In this document: positions 54,549 to 62,322 of the stretch, in pieces | Numbering within the stretch: the first letter of the stretch is position 1 | Layout of the letters: every line of letters begins with the position of its first letter | From: Fulvimarina pelagi HTCC2506 | Lineage (GTDB): Bacteria > Pseudomonadota > Alphaproteobacteria > Rhizobiales > Rhizobiaceae | Direction of reading: 5' to 3' | Length of the DNA: 64,000 nucleotides | Assembly (NCBI RefSeq): GCF_000153705.1 | Contig: NZ_DS022272.1 | Location: 819,765 to 883,764 of the forward strand | Notes under the pieces: model-generated | Seen by the model: only the letters and a program-made list of their open reading frames with translations | Told to the model about the DNA's origin: nothing | The model's database searches: none | Position numbers and translations under genes: made by a program

Positions 54549-54917
54549 TTGTCGAATCGCGTTGGCGTTCCTTATCCGTTCTCCATGAGCTTGCCGCGCC
54601 ACAACCGAGGACTGATGTTTAGCCGCCCCGGCCAGCTCGGCCACCTCGTGCGCCTGCGATGCAATTACTGCCGGACGGGATCGCTCTTTTTCCGCCTTGA
54701 GGACCTTGTCGTCCTCGCGGGCGACCGGGAAGTCGACCGGCTGCGGCGCCGGCTGATATACGAGGTTTGCGGCTGGAGAGACTATGTCGAGATCGACACG
54801 CCGCCGCTGACGGGGCAGGAGCGGCAGAGCGTGATCGTCCGGCGGGCTGGTGCGGGTCTCGACGATCCGTCGCCCAATATGACGCGAGGAACTGCTGTAG
54901 ATCTCGGAATCCCTGCG
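54549..54917 (+). other. Open N-terminal extension in frame with SRAP (possible former zinc-ribbon gene)
   Basis: The frame is open for 123 codons before the SRAP ATG, without a stop. Its translation has a protein-like core, [19 protein letters not shown], then [22 protein letters not shown], recalling small rhizobial proteins with two CxxC pairs. One cysteine of the second pair is missing. Internal ATGs at 54585 and 54615 could start it. It is either a separate gene that has lost its stop, or part of a fusion with SRAP. Low certainty. Confidence 0.35.
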
Positions 54918-55583
54918 ATGTGCAATCTCTATTCCATCACCAAGGGCCAGGTGGCGATCCGGCAGTTCACCAGGGCGATGACTGATCGCACGGGCAACCT
55001 GCCGAGCCTGCCCGGCGTCTTTCCGGACATGGAAGCGCCGGTGATGCGAAACGGCGAGTACGGCGATCGCGAGCTGACGATGATGCGCTGGGGCATGCCG
55101 TCGCCGAAGTTCGTGCTGAAGGGCCGCAAGACGGATCCCGGCGTCACGAACATTCGCAACACAAAGAGCCCGCACTGGCGGCGCTGGCTGTCGCCGGAAC
55201 ATCGCTGCGTCGTGCCGTTCACCTCGTTCAGCGAGTATGAAAGCGTTGACGGGAAGAAAGTGCCGGTCTGGTTCTCGCTCTCCGAGAAGCGCCCGCTTGC
55301 CGTCTTCGCGGGCATCTGGACGAACTGGACGAGCGTATGGAAGGTGAAGGAGGGTGAAGTGAACGCCGACCTCTACGGCTTCCTCACCTGCGATGCGAAC
55401 GCCGAAGTCGGAGCGATCCACCCGAAGACGATGCCGGTGATCCTGACCGAGATGAACGAGATCGATACCTGGCTGCGGGCGCAATGGGACGAGGCGAAGG
55501 AGTTGCAGCGGCCGCTGGCGGACGGGACGCTGCATGTGGTGGCGAAGGGCGCGAAGAAGGACGCCGAAGGTGATGGCGGCTAG
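54918..55583 (+). CDS. SOS-response-associated peptidase (SRAP/YedK/HMCES family)
   Basis: The 221-residue domain starts [11 protein letters not shown], with the catalytic Cys2 that forms a thiazolidine crosslink with abasic sites once Met is removed. Other family motifs: [36 protein letters not shown] (in place of GFYEW), VFAGIW and [12 protein letters not shown] with the conserved His. The family protects single-stranded abasic DNA and is often on phages and islands. The start here is placed so that Cys2 is N-terminal, although the frame continues upstream. Confidence 0.88.
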   Translation: MCNLYSITKGQVAIRQFTRAMTDRTGNLPSLPGVFPDMEAPVMRNGEYGDRELTMMRWGMPSPKFVLKGRKTDPGVTNIRNTKSPHWRRWLSPEHRCVVPFTSFSEYESVDGKKVPVWFSLSEKRPLAVFAGIWTNWTSVWKVKEGEVNADLYGFLTCDANAEVGAIHPKTMPVILTEMNEIDTWLRAQWDEAKELQRPLADGTLHVVAKGAKKDAEGDGG

Positions 55584-55698
55584 CGGCCATCCTCAGCACG
55601 GACCGGCTGAGTGAAGAACGCACCACGTACTTCGAGAGGGTCTCGCAGACGTCTCGATGGCATAGGCGGGGGATTAATCAAGCGCCCGAGGGCCGAGG

Positions 55699-55845
55699 TC
55701 AGTTTAGGTAGAAGGGCCTGTCTTCGATGAAACCTTCCATACCTACACGCTCGACCGTCTGATGGAACTCGGAAAAGGCGGTCATATCGGTCGGGAATGC
55801 GTCGCCCGAAAGCATCGACCCATCTTCCTCTTTTTGCCTAGCCAT
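55699..55845 (-). CDS. Possible 48-residue small protein
   Basis: A short frame on the minus strand starting ATG (55845) with AGGGATGAG just in front. The translation is MARQKEEDGSMLSGDAFPTD, then MTAFSEFHQTVERVGMEGFI, then EDRPFYLN. Its acidic/amphipathic composition looks more like a protein than the neighbouring random frames. No family recognised. It lies in the otherwise empty stretch (55584-55980) between SRAP and the acyltransferase; apart from this frame nothing else was seen there. Confidence 0.4.
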   Translation of the reverse strand: MARQKEEDGSMLSGDAFPTDMTAFSEFHQTVERVGMEGFIEDRPFYLN

Positions 55846-55980
55846 CTCATCCCTAAAGTGAGCGCGTGGTCTGCAGAGGACAACATGCTCCTACGGACTA
55901 GGCTGAGACTATCGCCGTGTGCCCTCAGAACGCCGAAATTCATATCGACAGGTTCAGTGGAATAGTGCCCATGGACGACC

Positions 55981-57969
55981 ATGCCCCCTGACACTTCTTA
56001 TCGCGCCGACGTGGACGGCCTCCGCGCCCTGGCCGTTGTTCTTGTGATCCTGTTTCACATCCATACTCCCTGGGTGCAGGGCGGTTACATCGGAGTGGAC
56101 GTTTTCTTCGTTATCTCGGGGTACGTGATCACACGGGGAACAGCACCTGCGATAACCGAGGGCAGATTCCGGCTGACGACCTTTTATCTCCGTCGCTGCC
56201 GTCGCCTGCTTCCGGCATTGATCCTCGTTCTCTGCGCAGCCTCTCCGGTTGCCTGGTATTTGCTGCATCCAACGGCTTTTGGAGATTTTTCCGGTAACGC
56301 GGCCGCCTCGCTACTGTTTGTTTCGAACATCTTATACAGCTTTACCGACCCTTACTTGGTCGACCAGAGCTGGCTTAATCCACTCATTCATACATGGAGC
56401 CTCGGAGTAGAGGCGCAGTTTTATCTGGTCTTCCCCGTTATTCTTATGCTAACGTTGCGGAAGAGAAATCTCGCTGCGCTCCTAGCGATTTCCATTCTTT
56501 CATTGGTGTCTTTTGTGCTTGCTGTCGTTTTGACCGGCATCAGCAAAGAAGCTTCTTTCTATTTGCCTGTAACACGCTTCTGGGAGTTTGGCGTCGGCGC
56601 AATCCTGGCGTTGAGCGAACGATACCGCTCGCAGAAATATCAGGTGCTGCCATGGCTACTGCCTGCACTAAGCCTCTTGATACTGCTTTCTTCTGCCAAT
56701 CTCTTCACAGAAGCCACGTACCATCCAGGACCCATGACGCTGTTTCCAGTTGCAGCGACTGCGCTGCTCATCTGGGGCGGCCATCGTCCAAATTTTGTGT
56801 CTCGTGCACTGTCACTCGCGCCGCTCGTGTCAATTGGTGGGGCATCTTATTCGATTTACCTGTGGCACCAACCAATACTTGCTTTCTTGCGCGACGCGCT
56901 GAACTCTGAGCCTTCGCTCCTTACTCTAGTATTGTGTTCGCCGGCTCTTCTGATCTTATCATACTTTAGTCTTCATTTCATTGAGAAGCCGATCAGAGAA
57001 GCGAGACAACCTGTCGGCGGCTTCGATCTTGGTCGCTGGGCAGCGCCTACACTGATAATGCTTGTGGCTTGCGGCTTGGGTATGTGGACCCAATACTCTC
57101 GCCTCGCTTCAACCTCCTCGGCACTCCTTTATGAACCCAAACGTGGTATCGCCCAGATCAATGGAACACCCTGCCTCATTAACGATCTCAACGACATCTG
57201 TATAATCGGTGATCAAGATGTGACACCCACCGTTGCTATCCTCGGCGACAGTCATGCACACACCCTAACCCAATCAATTCAGGAACGCCTTGCAGAAGAG
57301 CATGTCTCCGCGTTCGTATATATCTTGGCAGGGTGCCCTTTCATCGAGCAGGTGCGCCGGATTGGTTATCCAAGGGACTGCCCACGATTCATTGAAGAAG
57401 TTCTAGACCGATTAGCCGACTCCACTGTTCAGTCGGTTATCATTTCAGACTACCGCTCAGCCTATATTAGCGGGATGAGTGAGGCCGCCGCCGTGCCGTC
57501 GGAGAGTCTGGCCGTCTATCCGCTGGAACCCGTCGATGGTCACCGTGCTCGTCTTGAGGCGGTCGATCGCCTGCAACGACAGACAATCGATCGGTTGCTG
57601 GGTATGGGATTGAATGTCACACTCATTCTGCCGGTGCCGGATGCCCCTGGCCGTGTTCCAGCTGAAATTCGCAATCGATACTCCTCGAACTCATTGCCAT
57701 ATCGATATCCAGTCCAGAGCTACCTGACGAGAAGTTCGACAGTTTTGGCACTAGCTCAGGACTATGCGGAGAATCCGCAATTTCGAGCGATTTTCCCACA
57801 CAAGGTGTTCTGTCGGGACGACGGATTTTGCGAAACGCACGGGCAAGATCAGGTTTACTATACAGACTCCAATCACTTGAGCGCAGAGGGTGCCGATTGG
57901 CTGATAGACGCTGCTGAGCGCGATCTACTTTGGTCGATGAATGGCGGCTCGAACTTCGTCGATCGCTAA
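55981..57969 (+). CDS. Acyltransferase-3 / SGNH two-domain O-acyltransferase (OafA-like)
   Basis: A 662-residue membrane protein. The N-terminal acyltransferase-3 domain has about ten helices, with RADVDGLRALAVVLVILFH, GYIGVDVFFVISGYVIT, FYLRRCRRLLPAL and TWSLGVEAQFYLVFP. From about residue 400 a periplasmic SGNH hydrolase-like domain follows, with ILGDSHAHTL (nucleophile Ser) and TDSNHLSAEG near 628 (D629, H632). Such proteins acetylate O-antigen, peptidoglycan or exopolysaccharide. The gene is visibly less GC-rich with more A/T-ending codons than its neighbours, suggesting horizontal transfer. It stands alone; no other sugar genes adjoin. Confidence 0.92.
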   Translation: MPPDTSYRADVDGLRALAVVLVILFHIHTPWVQGGYIGVDVFFVISGYVITRGTAPAITEGRFRLTTFYLRRCRRLLPALILVLCAASPVAWYLLHPTAFGDFSGNAAASLLFVSNILYSFTDPYLVDQSWLNPLIHTWSLGVEAQFYLVFPVILMLTLRKRNLAALLAISILSLVSFVLAVVLTGISKEASFYLPVTRFWEFGVGAILALSERYRSQKYQVLPWLLPALSLLILLSSANLFTEATYHPGPMTLFPVAATALLIWGGHRPNFVSRALSLAPLVSIGGASYSIYLWHQPILAFLRDALNSEPSLLTLVLCSPALLILSYFSLHFIEKPIREARQPVGGFDLGRWAAPTLIMLVACGLGMWTQYSRLASTSSALLYEPKRGIAQINGTPCLINDLNDICIIGDQDVTPTVAILGDSHAHTLTQSIQERLAEEHVSAFVYILAGCPFIEQVRRIGYPRDCPRFIEEVLDRLADSTVQSVIISDYRSAYISGMSEAAAVPSESLAVYPLEPVDGHRARLEAVDRLQRQTIDRLLGMGLNVTLILPVPDAPGRVPAEIRNRYSSNSLPYRYPVQSYLTRSSTVLALAQDYAENPQFRAIFPHKVFCRDDGFCETHGQDQVYYTDSNHLSAEGADWLIDAAERDLLWSMNGGSNFVDR

Positions 57970-58276
57970 CGGCGGTCAGAATTCGGAACGTCCGATCGTC
58001 GAAGAGGCGTTCGGATTTTAAGTTCATTGCGCAGACAATGTTTAGGTGGCATCCGCCTGCAACCGTTCAGAGCGATATCGGCACCACTGACGGCGTTTCG
58101 GTGCGAGTTACCAAACCATCACAGCCCCACTTCAGTGAGACCCGCGCACGCTAATACACGAGCCGAAAGCGGCAGAAGATTTAGAGAACAGAAATGATAC
58201 ACCTTCGCGCGGCCGTGGCGTTCAGTATATCAAGTATCGTAAAACGCCTAGCAATATCAACAACCGGCATAGCGAA
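57970..58276. other. Intergenic region between the acyltransferase gene and tRNA-Cys
   Basis: About 307 bases, moderately AT-rich, no gene or clear terminator seen. It adjoins the 3' end of tRNA-Cys, where integrated elements commonly insert; no obvious duplicate of the tRNA end was found at the left side of the accessory segment. Confidence 0.45.
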
Positions 58277-58350
58277 TGGAGGCCTCGGCCGGAATCGAAC
58301 CGGCGTGCAAGGATTTGCAGTCCTCTGCGTAACCACTCCGCCACGAGGCC
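58277..58350 (-). tRNA. tRNA-Cys (GCA)
   Basis: A minus-strand cloverleaf of 71 nt plus encoded CCA (58277-58279). The acceptor GGCCTCG pairs with CGAGGCC, the anticodon loop CTGCAAA has GCA, the T-arm is CCGGTTCGATTCCGG, and the discriminator is U. Its 3' end faces the accessory segment. Confidence 0.97.
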
Positions 58351-58590
58351 CCATGCGGCGTCTACCTACTGAGTCGAGCGGGGCAGCGCAAGGGGCGCGC
58401 CTATCGATTGGTGGTGATTGATTCTGCTTTTCGTCCTCTTGAAACAGGCGGATTGGGTTGGTGCGCCAATCCGCCAAAACGCGTGGCAAAAAATGCCGGC
58501 GACCCCCTATCTTGCGATGGCTTGGCCTCGATAATAAGGGATGTATTGAGCCGGTCGTCCGGCTCTGGCGGATAAAAGGATCGCGGTCTC

Positions 58591-59244
58591 ATGGATTTCA
58601 AGGACGCCCGGATCAAACTGGTCGATAACCAGATCAGAACGACGGATGTGACATCTCACGCGATCCTTAGTGCATTTCTGACCGTTCCGCGCGAAGAATT
58701 CGTTCCAGCCGGTAAGCGGCCGCTCGCCTATATCGATGAAGATATGCCTATCGGTAACGGCCGCTTTCTGATGGAAGCCTCGCCCCTTGCCAAGCTTCTC
58801 CAACTCGCATCGATCGACCGGGATGACGTTGTTCTCGACGTCGGCTGCGGCTCGGGCTACGGCGCAGCCATCCTGTCCTGTCTCGCAAGTGCTGTGGTCG
58901 CGCTGGAAGAAGATGAGGAACTCGCCGCAACAGCGACCGATATCCTCAACAGGCACGATTTCGTCACCTGCACGGTCGTCACGGGCCCACTTGCTGAGGG
59001 ATATCCTGACGAGGCGCCCTACGACGTAATCCTGTTCGAGGGCTGCATCGAGACGCTGCCGCAGACCTTCCTCGATCAGCTCAAAAAGGGCGGACGCCTC
59101 GTCGCGGTGATCGGACGCGGCCTCTCGGCGCAAGCTCGGCTTTACGTCAAGGACGAAGAGGGGATCGTCTCCGACCGCTTCGGCTTCAACTGTGCGATCA
59201 AGCCATTGCCCGGGTTCTCTAAGAAGGCCGAGTTCGTCTTCTGA
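58591..59244 (+). CDS. pcm: Protein-L-isoaspartate O-methyltransferase
   Basis: A 217-residue SAM-dependent methyltransferase that repairs isoaspartyl damage. It begins DFKDARIKLVDNQIRTTDV and has YIDEDMPIGNGRFLMEAS, then the SAM loop VVLDVGCGSGYGAA (residues 80-93). It ends with a conserved FSKKAEFVF. This is the rhizobial variant that stands directly before tolC. The start is preceded by AAAAGGAT. Confidence 0.93.
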   Translation: MDFKDARIKLVDNQIRTTDVTSHAILSAFLTVPREEFVPAGKRPLAYIDEDMPIGNGRFLMEASPLAKLLQLASIDRDDVVLDVGCGSGYGAAILSCLASAVVALEEDEELAATATDILNRHDFVTCTVVTGPLAEGYPDEAPYDVILFEGCIETLPQTFLDQLKKGGRLVAVIGRGLSAQARLYVKDEEGIVSDRFGFNCAIKPLPGFSKKAEFVF

Positions 59245-59433
59245 GCGACCCTAAACGCGCTGACGAAGGGCGTTGCACTTTTGCGCCGCTTCACGTCCGA
59301 ATTTCGTTCCGGGCAATTCCGACACTTGATTATTCACTGTTCTGGGTGATGAGTTAGAGCCCGCATGCCGAGTACCGGGAGCGTTGATGTTCCGACCGGC
59401 GGATCCCGCGTCTTCGCGCGGTCCAAGACTGGA

Positions 59434-60987
59434 GTGAAGCAATTGCTCGCACGATCAATGTTGAGAGCGTTGGCGACAGCCGCCCTCATTCTTTCCGTCC
59501 CATCCATCGCGGATGCCGAGACGCTGCAGGGCGCGTTGGCGAAGGCCTACCAGAATAGCCAGGACCTCAATGCTTCGCGGGCACAGCTCCGCGCAACCGA
59601 TGAAAACGTCACCCAGGCTCGCGCAGGCATGCGTCCCTTCGTGACGGGCATCGGCAGTGCGTCCGCGAGCCGACTGAGCAACGATCGCGATACGATTTCA
59701 CGCAGCCGACAGCGTCTCAACAGCAATGGTACGACGCAGCGTTCGCGGCAATATCAAAAGAGCTTGGTCGACACGGAAACGGAAGTTCTGTCGACGACGG
59801 TCGGCATACAGCTCAACCAGACGCTCTTCGATGGCTTCCAGACGCCCAACAACGTCGAAGCTGCGAAGGCGCAGGTAAGGGCAGGGCAGCATAACCTCTC
59901 GAACATCGAGCAGAACACGCTGTTCGATGCGGCATCCACCTATATGAACGTACTGCGGGATCGGCAGATCGCATCGCTCCGGCAGCAGAATTTAAGCTTC
60001 CTGAGTGAACAGGTTCGCGCGGCGCGAGCGCGGTTCGAGGTCGGCGAGGGCACCCGCACCGATGTGAGCCAGGCCGAATCAGAGCAGGCACTCGCCACCG
60101 CGCTCCTGAACAGCGCGCTCGCACAGGTTGCGACGAGTGAAGCGAACTATTTCGACATCATCGGCGATGCGCCTACCGACTTACAGCCTGCAAGTGTGCC
60201 GCGAGCGATACCGAACACAGTAACGAGTGCCTACGAGATCTCACAGCGAGAGCACCCGGCGATACGCGCAACGCTCGCATCCGTCGACGCGGCGGCTTTC
60301 CAGGTGAAATCTGCGGAAGGTGCGCTGCTGCCGACGGTCGAATTGCAGGCCTCGGTTCAGAACGATTTCTCGACCTCGAACACGTCCCAGTTCTCGAACA
60401 CCTTCACAGAGAGCCGTACCCTCAACGGGTTGCCTGGCGTGAGTACCAATACGCAGACGAGTTTTTCGGGCGTCGGCTCGCGCAGCAATGAGAATCAACT
60501 GAGCGCCACCATCGGTGCGCAGCTCACCGTCCCGATCTATCAGGGTGGAAGGGCCTCTTCGGTCGTCCGCCAGCAGAAGGAAGTGCTGGGTCAGAGGCGT
60601 ATCGAGGTCGACGGCACGCGCGATCAGGTGCGGGCCGCGGTTGCTACGTCCTGGGCCGAGCTTCAGGCTGCGCGCGCCAATATCGCTGGCTATTCCGCGC
60701 AGGTTCAGGCCGCACAGCTCGCGCTGAACGGCGTTATCGAAGAGCGGAACGTCGGTCAGCGGACCACTCTCGACGTACTGAATGCCCAAGCGGACGTGAT
60801 CACCGCCCGGATCCTGCTTGTCGGCTCGCAGCGCGACGAGGTCGTCGCGGGCTATGCATTGCTCTCGGCGATCGGTCGACTCTCCTCCGGCACGCTCGGC
60901 CTCGCCGGCAAGAGATACGATCCGAACGATCACTATGTCGAAGTCGAGGACAAGTGGTACGGCCTGCGTACGCCGGACGGCCGCTAG
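59434..60987 (+). CDS. tolC: TolC family outer-membrane efflux channel
   Basis: A 517-residue precursor with a signal peptide (VKQLLARSMLRALATAALIL ... ADA-E). Two TolC repeats follow, each a long helix pair, with TLQGALAKAYQNSQDLNASRAQ, LFDGFQTPNNVEAAKAQV, GEGTRTDVSQAESE and, in the second repeat, PIYQGGRASSVVRQQKE and GQRTTLDVLNAQADV. It forms the trimeric exit duct for RND pumps and type I secretion. The GTG start gives a normal signal peptide; the ATG at 59365 would put 23 polar residues before it. The order pcm-tolC-popZ is conserved in Rhizobiales. Confidence 0.93.
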   Translation: MKQLLARSMLRALATAALILSVPSIADAETLQGALAKAYQNSQDLNASRAQLRATDENVTQARAGMRPFVTGIGSASASRLSNDRDTISRSRQRLNSNGTTQRSRQYQKSLVDTETEVLSTTVGIQLNQTLFDGFQTPNNVEAAKAQVRAGQHNLSNIEQNTLFDAASTYMNVLRDRQIASLRQQNLSFLSEQVRAARARFEVGEGTRTDVSQAESEQALATALLNSALAQVATSEANYFDIIGDAPTDLQPASVPRAIPNTVTSAYEISQREHPAIRATLASVDAAAFQVKSAEGALLPTVELQASVQNDFSTSNTSQFSNTFTESRTLNGLPGVSTNTQTSFSGVGSRSNENQLSATIGAQLTVPIYQGGRASSVVRQQKEVLGQRRIEVDGTRDQVRAAVATSWAELQAARANIAGYSAQVQAAQLALNGVIEERNVGQRTTLDVLNAQADVITARILLVGSQRDEVVAGYALLSAIGRLSSGTLGLAGKRYDPNDHYVEVEDKWYGLRTPDGR

Positions 60988-61029
60988 GGCGAACGCCCTC
61001 GATCGCGGCCCGGCGTCACCCGGCCGCGA
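60986..61029 (+). terminator. Two hairpins after tolC, weak terminator
   Basis: AGGGCG-AA-CGCCCT at 60986-60999 and TCGCGGCC (61003-61010) pairing with GGCCGCGA (61022-61029). Neither has a T-run, so termination would need help; they may instead stabilise the mRNA end. Confidence 0.35.
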
Positions 61030-61150
61030 AACCTCGGGAAAAACCTTAAAAATAACCTTCGTGGATTCACTTTCGGCCCATGCAGCCGTAGGTTTCGCAC
61101 ATGATTCGATCGCTATCCCTTGATGCGGTTGTCACGTGAGGAGCCAAGTG

Positions 61151-62188
61151 ATGGGGAACGCTCTACCGGTCCAGGAACCGACGATGGACGAGATCCTTGC
61201 ATCGATCCGCCGCATCATCGAAGGCCGCGACGATAGCGAGACCCCGACTCAAGATCACCAAGCGCCCATGCTTATGCCGATCCCGGACAGTGCCGAGACC
61301 GAAAGTCCAGCAGGGGAGGCGGCCAGTGATGCGCCGGAGGCCCTGGACGCGGTGCAGCCCGAGACCAAGCCGCGATCGAGCGCTTATGCGGCTTTGGAAG
61401 ATGCTCAGCGCAACGGACCGATTGGCCTCAAAGCCGTCAATGACGAAGGCAAGACACCTTTCGCCGGCGCCAAGTCTTCGGAAGTCGAGCGTCAGGTCGC
61501 CTCGCAGATGGAAGAACTCGCGACGGTTTCCGTCGCGCGCATGCGCGCCGCTTCGCTGGAGGAGGCGGTCCGCGGTTTCCGCCAGCACGGTGCAGAAGCT
61601 GACGAAGTCAACGAAAGCGATGCCACCGGGGCAGAAGTAAACACGCAGGTATTCTCGGACGAGTTCGACGAGGCCGCCTTTGCGACGGAGCTGCTCGTGA
61701 ATGCCGGGCTCATGGACGAGCCGGTCCTGCAGCCCGAGAGCGTCAGCTCTGCCGAAGCTGTGAAGCTGCGCCTGGCTTATCCTGAACGTCCTGCCGAGGG
61801 TGAACTGGAAGCTGAAAAGGCGCTTGAGACAGCCATCAGCGCGGCGACCGGTCGACCGAAAGAAACGGCGAGCGTGGAACAGTCGAGCGTCGAAGAGGAC
61901 GGCCTCGATGAAGTGCTAGCCACGTCTTTAGAAACTACTGTCGAGGCGGCGACCCGCGGCGCCCTCGTTTCGTTGATTTCCGATAATGCGGAGACGAAGG
62001 TCAGCGCATCGTTCTCGGAACTTGCCGCTGTACTGCGCGACGAGCAGGCCCAGCGCATGGATGCAACGGTGCGCGAGATGTTGCAGCCGATGCTGAGCGA
62101 CTGGCTTGAAGACAATCTCCCGATAATTGTCGAGCGGCTGGTGCGCGAGGAGATCGAGCGCGTGGCGCGGGGCCCCAAACGGGCCTGA
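61151..62188 (+). CDS. popZ: PopZ/DUF2497 polar organising protein
   Basis: A 345-residue acidic, largely disordered protein. The N-terminal motif MDEILASIRRIIEGRDD and the C-terminal helices MLQPMLSDWLEDNLPIIVERLVREEIERVARG are the diagnostic ends of DUF2497/PopZ. The middle is Glu/Ala/Ser-rich. PopZ forms polar condensates that anchor chromosome origins and recruit cell-cycle factors. The start ATG follows GAGGAGCC; a GTG five codons earlier is less likely. It lies between tolC and valS as in other Rhizobiales. Confidence 0.92.
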   Translation: MGNALPVQEPTMDEILASIRRIIEGRDDSETPTQDHQAPMLMPIPDSAETESPAGEAASDAPEALDAVQPETKPRSSAYAALEDAQRNGPIGLKAVNDEGKTPFAGAKSSEVERQVASQMEELATVSVARMRAASLEEAVRGFRQHGAEADEVNESDATGAEVNTQVFSDEFDEAAFATELLVNAGLMDEPVLQPESVSSAEAVKLRLAYPERPAEGELEAEKALETAISAATGRPKETASVEQSSVEEDGLDEVLATSLETTVEAATRGALVSLISDNAETKVSASFSELAAVLRDEQAQRMDATVREMLQPMLSDWLEDNLPIIVERLVREEIERVARGPKRA

Positions 62189-62217
62189 TCCGAAGCTGCG
62201 ATTGAGAGACAAGCTTG

Positions 62218-62246
62218 AAGGGCGCGTCCGTGCTGGGCGCGCCCTT
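62218..62246 (+). terminator. Hairpin after popZ, possible terminator
   Basis: AAGGGCGCG (62218-62226) and CGCGCCCTT (62238-62246) form a perfect 9-bp stem with an 11-nt loop. No T-run follows, so read-through into valS is possible. Confidence 0.45.
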
Positions 62247-62322
62247 CGCGCGTTGACACTCAAGCGCGTTCGGTCATAACCCGGCTGCAAACGCACTGAG
62301 ACTGCGCGCGACTGGACATTTC

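Noticed and set aside
58181-58489. 102-codon ORF across tRNA-Cys
   Set aside because: It runs straight through a complete tRNA cloverleaf and has no protein features.
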